Below are positions 1-20,900 of a stretch of DNA of 64,000 nucleotides, one piece after another. Source of the DNA: Marsupella aquatica (taxonomy: Eukaryota; Marchantiophyta); the NCBI GenBank assembly GCA_973895155.1, contig OZ316893.1, positions 12,586,001 through 12,650,000 on the forward strand, given 5' to 3'. The first letter of the stretch is position 1; each line of letters starts with the position of its first letter. A model generated the notes under the pieces. The model did not search any database. It saw nothing but the letters and a program-made list of their open reading frames with translations, and was not told where the DNA came from. A program made the position numbers and the translations under genes.

Positions 1-222
1 AAGCAACTCAACAATTTCAAGTAGTCAGGAAAGATTGTACATTGTGTGAAACGTGTACGGAGGTTGAGTCTTTGTTTTGAGAAACAACGGCAAATTAATT
101 ATGCTGTTCAAAAGGGGAGAACGTCTCCGTGGATGTATTGCAAAATAACTCATTCCCTCTGTTTAATTGTATGTTAGTACGTTTCAGCTCAAGAGACTCA
201 AAACTGTCTTGATGCCTGACAG

Positions 223-8975
<8,753 letters not shown>

Positions 8976-10036
8976 GTAGCATGCTTGAATTTAGATTAAA
9001 GATTGGACGTTCTAGCTAGGAGACATGGACATCGCACGATGTGCAATACAGATGAAAATTTCCCTCAGGTTTTGTTTTTTCTATAGTCGGAAAGTTGATG
9101 AACTCCCATGATTTCCTTACGTCGTGGTCCAGCCTCGTGGGAGGACAGACATGTAGATGCATACACAAACCCCGGTTAACGAGTCAAAACATTCTACTAG
9201 CTAGAACCTCTGAGGTAAAGCTTATGTTTGCTATTGCTTTTAAAATTCTCGTGAAACACGTTATTCCATGATTAACAATGGACTGTAATTATCGCATTTG
9301 GAATTTGATAGACACGTTATTCCTTTTTTGATTCCAATTGCAGGTTTTGATGAATGGTCTACTATGTCTAGCATGGAATCGGATGAAGAATGGCCATATG
9401 CTAACTTGATTTCCAATTAGCTAGGCTGGCACTAAGGATTATAGGATGACGAGGAATTCGTTATAATTTCAGTTAAAAAGTTGGAGTCACATTTTGATTC
9501 GAAGTTCTGTTGTTAGCTCGACCTGTTTACTAACAGCAAAAAATGACTTGGAGTGATCGAGGTACTCATCTTGTTTCTTAACTTCGCCGAAAGCTCGAAA
9601 GCAATACCAAATCAATTTGTTGCTGACTGTGAGCTAGGATTTGTGTATGCATGTACATGTTTGTCGTCCCGAACAACTCTAGCAAGCTGCTCCACGGCCC
9701 AAGCATGGAGGCAAGGGTAAGCTGAGATGTCTCTGTAAATCGCAGCTCAGACGGTTCACATCTCACTTGGTCTGTCACGTGACCCGTTCAAAGGGGTCAC
9801 TGAGCATTCACGTGACCCATTCAAAGGGGTCACTAAGCAGTCACGTGTCCGCAGAACAGGGACCCTTTGAGACTGGTTCTGCTGTACATTATAATAGCAT
9901 ATTTAGTTTCCGCCGCACGATGCGATTGCTGCTGAGATCGGACCGTACAGCTGTGCCTTTTCGATATTGTCACGCCGCAGATCGAGGTGCTCAGTGGACA
10001 TGAAAGTATGAAACCTCGCTTCCTCGCCGTCGGTGA
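8976..10036. other. Spacer between DPP3-A and left element
   Basis: About 1.06 kb with no supported gene. The first few hundred bases presumably include the 3' UTR of DPP3-A. The only ordered structure I see is the G-box minisatellite near 9775-9850. The end of the stretch is the direct flank of the left tyrosine-recombinase element. Confidence 0.6.
9775..9850. promoter_or_regulatory. 33-bp minisatellite with three CACGTG G-boxes and hairpins
   Basis: Two near-identical 33-bp units plus a partial third start at 9775, 9808 and 9841. Each begins TCACGTG, so the palindrome CACGTG (the plant G-box, bound by bZIP and bHLH factors) occurs at 9776, 9809 and 9842. Within each full unit GTGACCC and GGGTCAC form a 7-bp inverted repeat around an 8-base loop. 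Whether it acts as an enhancer, and on which gene, cannot be told from sequence. Confidence 0.5.
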
Positions 10037-10114
10037 CGTAATCTTGGTCTATAGTCCATGTTACCGTCTGGTGAAAGGATCTGGCGGACCTCACCATTTG
10101 CATAATGTTGGTGG

Positions 10115-10246
10115 CTGACACAACCACTTTCTTGTGAGTTTACTGCCTGACACCGTAAGTTTGCTTTCTGACACTATAAGTTTGCTTCCTGACAGCATAA
10201 TTTTGAGTCCTGACAAAATGTCTTTGTGTAAATTTACATCCTGACA
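10115..10246 (-). promoter_or_regulatory. Subterminal CTGACA iterons, left copy
   Basis: Six CTGACA boxes (TGTCAG in element orientation) start at 10115, 10147, 10168, 10189, 10210 and 10241. Spacings are 32, 21, 21, 21 and 31 bp, i.e. two or three helical turns. The central boxes lie in a degenerate 21-bp repeat that includes TAAGTTTGCTT. The array begins about 75 bp inside the 3' end of the element. Such phased arrays usually bind the element's own recombinase or an accessory factor. That role is inferred. Confidence 0.6.
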
Positions 10247-10476
10247 CAATATCTTTCAATTTTGAAAGGTGCAGCCAGCGCATGGAAGTAGGTGGCATCA
10301 GTCAATGAATAGTGGACAACAAGTACGACAGATTTTGTGAGACTCATGCCCAATGAAAGTAACATTTTTTGAAGAAATTTTCACTTTATTTGTAGGCCTC
10401 ATTGCTACACTTTAAATTGTAGTGACATGTCATACATGACTCATCTGTCTGGCCTATTATAGTAGATAGGAACTGA

Positions 10477-10604
10477 AAACGTACGCAGATTCATGATCTG
10501 TCTACTGAGCTAATCCTAAAGTTTTATTGCCAAATCTATCAAACCTACGCAGATTCATGATCTGTCTATTGAGCTAATCCTAAAGTTTTATTGTCAAAAC
10601 TATC
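10477..10604 (-). repeat. 64-bp direct repeat with polyadenylation signals, left copy
   Basis: Two 64-bp units lie just downstream of the recombinase stop codon. Each contains AATAAA in element orientation, followed by TTAGGATTAGCTC and CAGATCATGAATCTGCGTA. They probably carry the poly(A) signals of the recombinase transcript. The same structure is at 30987-31114. Confidence 0.75.
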
Positions 10605-10636
10605 ATATCTGACTTCTTCACTGCCAAAGTCTAAAT

Positions 10637-13600
10637 TCATAATGTCATATTCTCCTTCTCCTCCTCCTCCTTAGTAGGCTGCACAATCTTGATTGTGACG
10701 GAACAATTGTGAAATTGGTTCCCTGTCAAGCTGTTCTTCACAGACACGTTAGGCCTTTTAAACGCCCTCCCGCACATTCGTTTGTAAAGGATCGGATCCT
10801 TGGCAAATTCACTCTCGTAGTCAAAACCATCATCATAGTAAGGAATTTCTGACTCGTCCCTCTTTGCCTGCAACACCTTCACAGCATTTGAGTTTGACTG
10901 TTGAGAATAGCCAAAAGTACAAAATTAATTAATAAGCTCTACGGGGCAATTTCATTCGGGTCACATACTCTCCCTCTGCACCTGCCTTACTTTATTCTTT
11001 GGACTTCAAAAATGGTTGTCGTAGTTTTACGAGGCTACCCGGGGCGAGCAAGGCAAAATCTTACCCTAATTTTATAATTTTCACACAACTGTCACTATGA
11101 CTTCGATTGCACAATCCCAGCCAAGTCGATCACAATTTAGGGGCTTGGTTCAGAATAAGGACGTAATAGCACACACGATCTTTTGAAGAGCTGAGGAAAG
11201 AAAGACACAAAAAAGAAGAAACATGGAAGTCAATTACAAGTAGGTCAATCCGAAAACAAAATCTACTTGAAATCACTAGATGATTACGGCAGATATTATA
11301 GCTGAGACATGTATGATTATTGAGACAACAAAAAAAATCTCCGCTCGACGCGATGCACTGGGAACCAAGCTAATCAAAATCACCAGACTACTGCAAGGCA
11401 GACTCCTGAAAGGTAATATGAAAGGAAGAACGGAAGGACCCGGACTACCGAGCTCCAATCCACACCACCAAATCCTTCCAATTAAAGGAACCAAATAGAC
11501 CCGTGCCTAAAACCGAACGTACAAGGAATCCTGCGCTTAAAAGCGCAATACTACACTGTCAGCAGACATGAAAACTTTGAATAGCCTTTCCCTCATGGAA
11601 ACATCAGGGAACACGGTACTACTGCCGACAAAAGTTAGCTGTGAAGTCCCAGGTATCAAACTCGCCCCACTAACACGGAATAAGCTCAAAAGCGAGGCTC
11701 CATCACAGCCACCCTACAGCCCCTGCCCCGAGGAAGAACACCATCTCCTCCTATCCTTTCCAGATGAAAACGAAGCGGAGAGAAACACACCAGAAACCTA
11801 ACGAGCCCTATTTTGACATGTGACAGACACTAGAGCCAGTCCGAGTCTTGATTTAGGTCACACCAGTCACCGACCTCCCATAGCGCTGTTTGCATGGACA
11901 TGACCTTGAGCTCTCTCCCCTCTCCTACTCTCTTCGACCGCCAACTCTTCCCGAGACTAGGTAAAGTGGACACACACAAGAAAAAAACCACAGAGCAGAT
12001 TGACCGAAGCCATAGATACACACTTTTGAAGAGCTCTTTTGACGTAAATCTTTTGAAGAGCGAAGGTGTCTTGACGGCGATGCCTCAAGACAGGCGTTTG
12101 TCTGAAATGCCAACCACACAGAGCCTCACTACTAACACCTCACCAACAACTCACCTGGTTGTTCTGTGTTATTGCCAACTCTTGCTTCTGTGGTGTGTTC
12201 GATCCCTATAATCCAAGAAGAAAAACAGATAATTATTCTGGTCAACAATTCTGGTATAGTCGGTTAGACATTGTTTTCCGGCTGAACACAAATTTACAAT
12301 CAGACAATAATACATAAAGACACCTTTCCGAAAACAGAGCTGCGATGCTCTTCCCCTCTCCACTAAAACCCCTAAGGACGAACAAGACACAAAATGTACA
12401 AGTTGAAAAACTATGCGAGTCAAAAACAAGGTCGGAGACAGAGATAGAGACAGATCCTTCTGTCGCCTCGCGACGTGCCGATTTCACTTCTTGGACCGCT
12501 GAGAGATCGATGCATTCATGGAAGATCGACAATTCTTTCTTGTAGTTCAAACTTCACGAAGAATTGTAGACAGGTTATTCTTATCGAAATGAGGCGGTAG
12601 TCCGTAATTTTTCGGAAGTGATAGATTGCAAAATCCAGTACGTACTCACCTGTACTCCATTTTGCAACGCCAATTGCATGTTGAATTTCTCACTCACCCT
12701 GTCAATCAAGGGTTTCAAAGCTGTAGAGGAACCGACTAACTCCTCCTCCACGAAAGATTTTGACACGTGAGCTAGTGCCTGTCCATAATCCACATTCGGA
12801 CTTGAGGAGACTAAGGCTGCAGCTTCCATTTTCAACTTTTGAGTTCTATCGTATCTCTTGTACCCTCCAGTACTGCGATGACCAGTTATGGCCATGCCTA
12901 CCTCGTCAGGCACTCCTTTGGCAGCCATGCGCGTCACTAATGTTGCCCTCCCACTTCGGTTTGTAAAAATTTCAGGGGGCAATCCCACAAGTAACGCCAT
13001 ATTCTTCAGCCAACCTCCTGCAGCCCCCTTCCCAACTTTTTGACACTTATTGTACCACACAATGCTAACAGGGTTAGTTATAGCCTGCATAAACAAATCA
13101 GGCTTCTCTGTCTCCTCAGGGCATGGCAGATGACGCTTATATTGTGTTACTGTCATGACAAAATCATCTTCGTAACTATGATAAACATTTCTGAATTGCT
13201 CTTCACTGTAACGATCCATGCTATAGTTGTTGTTCTTACTTAATCGCTCCTCAAATCTGCCACACGAACATCAGTAAAACTCTTAGAAAGAGTGCGCAAA
13301 CCAAAGAGTGTCAGCCGCAGGTTCCATTCTCCCGTGGATAGGCTCTATTACAGGGAAGTCTCACAGGGCGGGTCTTGAGAAAGAGGAAATATAACATCAA
13401 ACAATTAAACTCATTCATGGTTTCAATCGAGCACTCACTTCACATACTCCTTCCCAGACCTATCAGTGCAGACAATAATATCATCTCTGTGTAAATTCCA
13501 CAGTTCCATGCCTCCACGAATACCGAGCCTGACAAGGAAAAAAAATGCCAAACGTTTTTGGCATCCATGGCTTGATGTCACTTGATGGTCGATGTCTGCC

Positions 13601-15338
13601 AAAATTGCTTTCTCGTGTTCTTCCGTCAGTATTTCCGACTGCAACAAAACACAACCAAAAGTCTATCAGAAATCAGACAGTGCATTGAAGTCTCTAACTC
13701 CAGAACACAGGCAAAAGCCAGGACAGATAGTCGATGGACCATCCCCCTACAAGCTTTGCGGTCACAGAATAGCTGAGTCGATCGATCATCATGTCCAGTT
13801 GTTCCACTCAGTCGGGATCGATCATCACGTCCAGTTGTTCCACTCAGTCGGGCACTCATTGCGTACGATTAGATTTTATTTTGTTTTAGTGAATTGAAGT
13901 CTGTGACTTAGCAAATTGAGAATAGTGGTGCACATTGCTAATTCTAGTATATCGATACATTGAGAACAGGGAATCAAAGGATGAGCGACCCTGGGAAGAC
14001 TGAGTCAGCTGCGTCCTCACAAGTCCCTGTTAAGTACGACACCGAGCCACATCTTTGGCAGAAACATCGTAGCTTAAGCCCTGAACGTTGTTCTCGGATG
14101 ACTCCCAAGTCAGAAGGTCTATTAATTGTCTGAGATGACCCCATTCGGTCTCGGACAAGCTCTCCACATTTCTGACTTAGACAAGACCGATTTTGATAGC
14201 TGATAGCTGCTCTCTGTCGGGAGTTAAACCTCGTGTCAATGAACTCCCCTCCAGTGCATCAGGAAACCAACCTTGAGTGACGTGCCTATGCGAAGGAGCT
14301 CAAAGATTATCGGTCGCCTAGAGTGAGCACAAAGCATTTGCGGCTGGAGGTAGGAATTCAACAAGATTTTACATAGAATGCACCTATTGCACTACCATCG
14401 GTGCCAGATGATTTTGCTTCAATTAAAAGAACAGTATGCGGAAGGACTAAACAATACAGTAAGTGCGAAAGGCTTATGAATCAAGTAATACTCACTTTCA
14501 GCCTCTTCTTGTTTAGTCCTTCCTTCGCGCTTTTTTTTATTGCAGCAACGACAACCATCCGCGTTTTTGCAAATGCTGGATGAGAGTTTATGTTGAAGTC
14601 TCTCTCAACTAGATTTGTCTGTTCTGTCAAGGACCTGATGTCACTCGCTCTTCTGATGATCCGATTGAATCCATTACACATGTTCATAAGCGTGGATGAG
14701 GGATAAGGTGTCCCATCGACCTTAACAACTCTGGAAAATAGGTTACTCAATAACTCATCGAGTTGCCTCAATGGCAAGTCTCCTAAACCTATAGACATGT
14801 CCCAACCTAACCCTTTCCTCAGGTCGTTAGCTCGCTTCGAGGCCCACTTGTCATTGTTCTCTGAAGGAAGTCTCTCCTTTCCTTTCCCTGCATCTGCTAA
14901 ACCAGGGTCGGGGAGCGCCCGCAGCCCTGGCATGCTTACCTTTGTTGCCTCTGTAGCCTCGATCTGTCCGTCGTTAGGAATGTTTACACAATTCTCAGCA
15001 AGAACAGTGACGATATTGACTGTTGCACTCTCTCTGGATAACTCATCAAAAACATTTGATAAATCAGGACTATCTACATCCATCTCCTCACCAGCGATCA
15101 ACTCATCGACTAATAGGAAATCAGAGTCTTCAGAGCTCCAGTGCTCTTCAACATCGGTTATTGCTCTGTCGATTGTCCCTGAATTGTCACTCACGTCCTT
15201 AACAATGCTCTCACTCACTTGCATTCCCCCACTCACGTCCGCCATCTCTTCGTCCAAGACTTCACATCCAGCAAACATGGGTGCTATCGACATTAGTATT
15301 TCAGAGAATGAGACCAAACTCTCGACCTGGGCTAACAT
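10637..15338 (-). CDS. Crypton/DUF3504-type tyrosine recombinase, left copy
   Basis: Five exons on the minus strand: 14496-15338, 13439-13638, 12650-13256, 12155-12205, 10637-10897, joining in frame to a 653-aa protein. It differs from the right copy at 26253-30954 by one residue, Thr for Ile shortly after the box I arginine (GIRGG). Domain order and catalytic residues are described under the right copy. All splice sites are preserved, so this copy also looks intact. Transcription points out of the inverted pair, towards DPP3-A. The start ATG at 15338 opens the longest frame. A short upstream ORF overlaps it and may be part of the leader. Confidence 0.82.
14440..14523 (-). promoter_or_regulatory. 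15-bp inverted repeat enclosing the intron-1 splice donor, left copy
   Basis: GGAAGGACTAAACAA and its exact reverse complement lie 54 bases apart, on either side of the exon-1 donor (AAA|GTGAGT in element orientation). In the transcript the donor would sit in the loop of a 15-bp stem. See the right copy at 27068-27151. Confidence 0.6.
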
Positions 15339-18300
15339 AGTTACTAAAAAGATTGTAGGTACACAGCGAATGAGAGTCTTCTATCAACTCGACTGTATGC
15401 AACTCAACTGTCTTCAAGGCGCTGTTGCAACTCGCATAGACAAACACAAATTCAAAAAGGATATCGGTCACTCCCCGCTCCATGCAACTCGCCATTCCTT
15501 CATCAACTTGCATGGAAACAAGATTGTCATCTGCCAGTCACCGCTCCAAGAAACTAGCAATTCTTGGCTGAAAGAAATTTGAACCCGATGCTGCCATTCC
15601 CCGCTCATTGCCACTGTACTCAATTGATCTCCATCGCTCCATTGATCTCCATTGCATTCAAGCTCTCCATTGGCGCTATTGATCGTTTCATCGTTGGCAG
15701 CTACTGCTGCTCGTCTGCACGAAGCTCAAACTCAAATCGGGTGCTACTGCTTGTCGCCTCCGCCCAAAGCTCAAACACAATTCGAAATGTTGAATGAGGA
15801 GCTAGGCGCCCCTTTCCTTCTTTACCCCGCTGCCACGGCTCGCACTGCATCGACGTTCCCGATTGATTGAACTGGTCACAGCCGGTAATATGGACTAAAA
15901 ACCATGATTACGTACGTTAATAACGATCTCGGTCGTCCGTTACTACGTTGTACTGGCCCTCCCCGGTTCCTCCACAGTCGCTCCCGGCTACCGCCGGTCA
16001 CAACTATGTCAGAACCTGGTCGTCCCATTACAACCTAGTAACGGTCGACCAGACCGTCATTATCCTAGACATAAAAAACCCAACTTCGTCACGTCAGCGA
16101 GGTTCCTGATTTTTTGCCTTCCATTCCATTCGTTGAGTATCAGTTTCATTCAGTTTCGTTTCGGTGGGGTTTGCACTAGACGAGACAGTCGACGGAGGGG
16201 CAAGACGGGCGGCGGCCATTTTTCGGCGTTGGTCGTTCACAATTGGTTCCTGAAGCTTTTGGAAGAGATTCCTCGATCGGAGCGGGAATTGGAGCAGCGG
16301 TATTGACGGTCGAGTTCTGTCTGTCTCGTCGATCAGCAAGGTATGTGTATGATCGATTGCGAGCTTTTTTGGATTTGCGAATGAATGATGATGCTGCAGT
16401 CATTGACGTCTTCAGGTCTTAGATTGCGTATGGCTGAAACATTGGACAGTTTTCAGTTCCTGTAAGATCAACTCGAAATGCTCGACGTCGGTGGCCTGGA
16501 ATAATCTGGAAGCTAGGTTCTGCGGATAAAACTTCGCTTATCTTGGATAATGAGCTCATTCGTGCGAGATCAAACCTTTTTGACTTGGACTTCCGCTGCC
16601 CACCTTTCAAAGTGCACGACCCTGGTAACTTTTCGATCATTATCTACGCAACGAGCCACCTGCATTTTACAGACGGAGGCTGCCTCGGTCTGTCGAGAAG
16701 CTCGTTGTACCAGCGTCGTTCTCAGATGTGCTTCCGGTCTCGTTCGGAGTTAGTTTGCAAGTATCTAGCTAGATGGTGATGACCTAGAAAGCTATTCTGT
16801 ACGCGTTACAACAGACTTCTCCAAGCTTATTGTCTTCAGATATTCTTCGGGCTGCTGATACCTGAGGACTTGAAGAGGCTCTTCCTCGCATGAGAAATGA
16901 CGCTGTCGTTATTGGACTCTGATTGGACATTCGTATCATATATGGCAGCCGTCTCCTGTAAACTGTACAGGAAAACAGCCTTAAACCCTGTCAAATGCAA
17001 GCACGGAGTTTATTGGCTTCTGATCACAACGTGCTAACATCCTAGCCTGCATCGATCTTAACAACATCCTACTTTTGGTGACACCACTGAAGTACGTTAA
17101 GCTCTTGTCAGTCTGCACAATTTCAATTCGCTACTGGCTCATTGAGGTGAAGCAACACTTTCTTGGCTTCCTATTACAAGGGAGTCCTGACATGACACCG
17201 GCTAGGCCCTGTACGTCACTGTGAGCGAAATCCAACCCCACATTTTCTTTCTCTGGATCAATTCTCTGTTTCTTCCTTGTCATTTTTCCTCGTTCACAAA
17301 TCCTTTCGAACAGATTGTTCACCATATTCACGTAAGCGCTTCAGACTCTCCTAGCTGAACTGCGTGCCTCTTACCGTGGTGTACTTCAAGATCACGATAT
17401 CTACCCTATAGACCCTAAACTTCTTGACATTTATTGAGACTGTCAATTGCAGTTCAATCTTTTACAATCAAGCAAATCAGTTCTGCTGAATGAATTGTAC
17501 CCCACGCACTGAGTGTTTCCACTTTTTAGATCGAAAGTGAGTTCGATCCAGAATTCAATGGTGTACAAAGATGTTGCACTTGAAGTGATTGGGTTGGTCG
17601 TTCGTCTCGGCTGCGAGAGACTGCTCGATACCGCCGAAACTGTATAGCTGCAGGCATACGATCCAGCTCAGCTAAAATTTCTTTCCATGCCTCATTTTAG
17701 TTGACAATAACTGCATATTTTACTGTTTTTAAGAAATACTCTGTATAAGGAAATTACTAGCTTTGTGCACATGAGGGGAATTATGAATACAGTCTTCACC
17801 TCGATATCTTCCTCTGACCTAGAATTGGGGACCCCATAGACAAACTAGATAGCCAATAGAATTATTTGCATAGTGGCGTGCTGACCCTAAACTATAGCCA
17901 ATAGAACCTTTATGAGTAAACCTTACTTGTACGGTGGTTTTATTACACCCTAATGATTGACAGTTGGATTAGGCGGTGATCGATTGTCATGTTCTCGCTA
18001 CAAGCTATCTCAGCTCGGGAGTAGCTGGAGAGCGATACATTTTCCGCTTTCAGTCGAGGCCAATTATCTCTACTCTCTATGTGCGTCACGTACTCTTGCA
18101 TAACCATTTACGATTTCACAAGGCCAGAAAACCCCGCGTAGCTACTGTAGCTGTACGTACCCTCAAAGTGCCAGTCATCTAGAACCCTAAATTAAAGTTT
18201 CAGAAGCTCGCTGTTGTCGCATTTGAAATTTTGCTGTGCAGGTTTAAGATTTGATTGTTTGCCCTCACAATTCTGGGGATTGCTGTTTCGCAACAACGAA

Positions 18301-19220
18301 TCTGTGCAATTGGTTCAGCAACGTCTTATATTTACATACCAGAGCCCGCCTTTGGTACCTAGGAATCCAGAATTTTATGGCACTCGAGCGAAACAACTCT
18401 TAGAGTGGTCCATAGGATTCATTAGCAAAGTCTGATAGGAATTGCCATATAAGCTCCCGGTTTGGAAAGGAGACCCAAAACTTCGTGCGTAAACTAGTAT
18501 TATGGAAGAAGCCTAGCTTTTTCGTTCAATTCATCATTGAGGTTCTCAGATATCGCTGAAAAACCTATCTACTACCGTGACAGCACAAAAAGTTTCGTAC
18601 TATTTCCCTCCCGTATCTCCCTTCAAGGCTGGGAAAAGGCTTTATTCCTGTCGCGGGTAGGAAATTTTCTCTGCCTGAGGATCTATTGGCATCCATGAGG
18701 AAGTGAAGGTAGTACGACTAGACCCAGCTGCACAAACATTTCCCTCCTTCAAATTAGCATGGGCATATTTTTCCAGCTGTCGAATTTGTATTCGCACTCA
18801 AAAGGCCATGGTTATCTGTATCTAGAAGTGCATGTGAATCCAGCATGCTAGGAATGATTTTGACGAACATGATTATCGAGTATACAGAAATTATACTCAT
18901 GAAATATCTTTTCGGGGGGCCATGTGTACGTATTATTGTTCCGATGGTCATTGTTAGCCTCATGTAGAAGTTGCTGTGCGTATATTGCAGACTGAATGAA
19001 TTCGTCCGACCGCGGTTCGAATATGAGTAGACAGTACAGAATCACTGTAGGTTAATTAAGAAACAGGCCAAATTATGTCTGTCATCCATTTTGCGCTGCA
19101 GTGTTGACACACGTACCGGCCCTTGGGGGGGAGTGGTAGTGGGACCTTCTTGGAATTCCTGTATAATTATGCGGTCCCTTTACTCGGCAGCAAAGGTTGC
19201 CATATGTTTGAAAGGTACAG

Positions 19221-20900
19221 CTACGTAAAGATCGGCATGGACGATGTCTTTGGGTAGGGCATGAGTGACCTATATCTGTCTCCAGCATGGGTTTTCTTCC
19301 CTATCATACGAATCTTCAGAGGTTGCATATGCACGGTTTGAGTTTTTATGATGGTCTCTTGAGAAGATTGCACTGGAAATTTGCCACCTGTCAATTGCTG
19401 GCTTTCGTGACAATAGCGATTGACTGCCTTAATTAGGCCCATAAAGATTTTGAATGCTTATTGAGGAAATTTGGATGGTGATAGGCTCTGGATGAGTCAC
19501 AATCTATAGAAAGCATGATCTTCGGTGGAATTTCCCCAAATCCTATCATCATACACTGAATAGACGTAGAATATTCTGGAGACTTCCAGTCGATCGCTTC
19601 AATCATGTGAAGTTGCCAATCTCTCAAGGTCATCGTGAAACCGAGGTTCCCCGTGGAAGGTGAAAATTTGCCAGAAGCGACTGTAATTCTTTCTTGTTCT
19701 CGGAGCGAGGAAGTCAATAGCCGACCCACCGAAAAATTCCTAGGAGCAAATTGATCCATGGTAAATTCATGATTCCGTTACTCTTCTGTGAACCCTTCGT
19801 TCCCTATCAAGTTGTTTACACAGCCTTTCTTCGATTGAAGCCTGTTCAGTGGAACACGAAAAGCTTGTTTGGAATTAGGTTAAACAAACACCACGATATG
19901 TCAAGGAAATACAGTACGGGGCACTAATCGACGCTGTACTTATTGAAAAAGTCTGTAGTGGTCCTGCGGCCTGAATCCTAGGAAAGAGCACTACGACAAA
20001 GCAAGTTGATGTATGAATATTTCCAATATCCACAGCAGAAGAAAAGAGAACTTGAAGTACCATTATTGGTACAAGAGTGAGTTGATGATACTTTCTAGTT
20101 TCGGCTTATATGTATATTCTGAACTCGCCCATAGAGTTTTAATCCAAAAATGAAATTAACCTGCAACAATATTAAATAAGCCGGTAAAATTTTGGACCTA
20201 TTCTCGTGAAAAATTAATACATATATAAACAGGTAGAACCCTTCGTCATGTAAAGGCTGCTTTTGGGTAGAATATCTGTCAGGTACAGATTCCCTATTTC
20301 CCTCATGCAATCCTGTGAAAATATCCGCGACGGTTGATGAACATCACCTGAGATAGATGTGGAAATGCAGGAAAATGGTTCTAATGTGGAGATTTTATGG
20401 TTATTGATGAGCGTGATTCCTCTTGAGACCTTTTAACTGTACATCTCAATTTTCGTTTCTTCCGTAGTATAGAGTAACATTTAGAAACGTTATGCTGTCA
20501 ACTGTCTGCAAGCCTTGAGCTGTCTGTCGAGAGTTGAAAGTGTTTTCGTTGAATGTGTCTATATGAGTTTTCCTGTCACGCCCGTTGAAAAACTTTCAGC
20601 ATGATCACCGCCTACTTGTTGGCATAGCTCATATTCCTTATCATTTTAGCAATCGTGTCGTCATTCACCATGTAGTCACAGAACAGCTCGATTACAGCTC
20701 TCTGTACAGGGTTAGAAAGTAATATTATGGAATGGTTGCGAGTGGATTTTGTCTGTTTCAGTGGCATGCATTTACTTGAAAGGAAGCATACTTTTGTAAT
20801 CATACTCATCCTCCAACGATATCTTAATGCGGAAATACAGAGTTTCGCCGAACCTTTCCTTGATGGAAGTGTTGTTGCCAGATCCGAGCTGTTTTGTCTG
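19221..20900 (-). pseudogene. Unrecognised minus-strand coding-like fragments
   Basis: Several open stretches on the minus strand have protein-like composition. The fragment 20776-20900 contains KERFGETLYFRIKISLEDEY and ends at a possible donor AA|GTAAAT. Fragment 20612-20809 ends in FCDYMVNDDTIAKMIRNMSY. Fragment 19875-20063 contains IHTSTCFVVVLFPRIQAAG. The 108-codon fragment 19433-19759 contains FTMTLRDWQLHMIEAIDW. A further open stretch covers 19221-19442. I could not join them in one frame with good splice sites, so this is either a gene with introns I misplaced or a decayed gene. I do not recognise the family. Confidence 0.25.

Larger units (their letters stand above)
10037..16074 (-). 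mobile_element. Crypton-like tyrosine-recombinase DNA transposon, left copy
   Basis: A ~6.03-kb element read on the minus strand. Its limits come from comparison with the inverted copy at 25517-31554: identity starts at the CGTAA at 10037 and ends at CCTAGAC at 16070, and x pairs with 41591-x throughout without net indels. In element orientation it is flanked by TTATG (5', 16070-16074) and TTACG (3', 10037-10041), and its ends read TCTAGG and CCAAGA, a short imperfect inverted repeat. It carries one five-exon recombinase gene and no reverse transcriptase, RNase H or DDE transposase that I can see. This fits the Crypton class, in which a tyrosine recombinase inserts a circular intermediate at a short core repeat. 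A DIRS-like retroelement would need a polymerase. It sits in the spacer between the two DPP3 genes. Confidence 0.85.

Noticed and set aside
10037-16074. DIRS or other tyrosine-recombinase retroelement
   Set aside because: No reverse transcriptase or RNase H motif is seen in any frame of the 6-kb unit.
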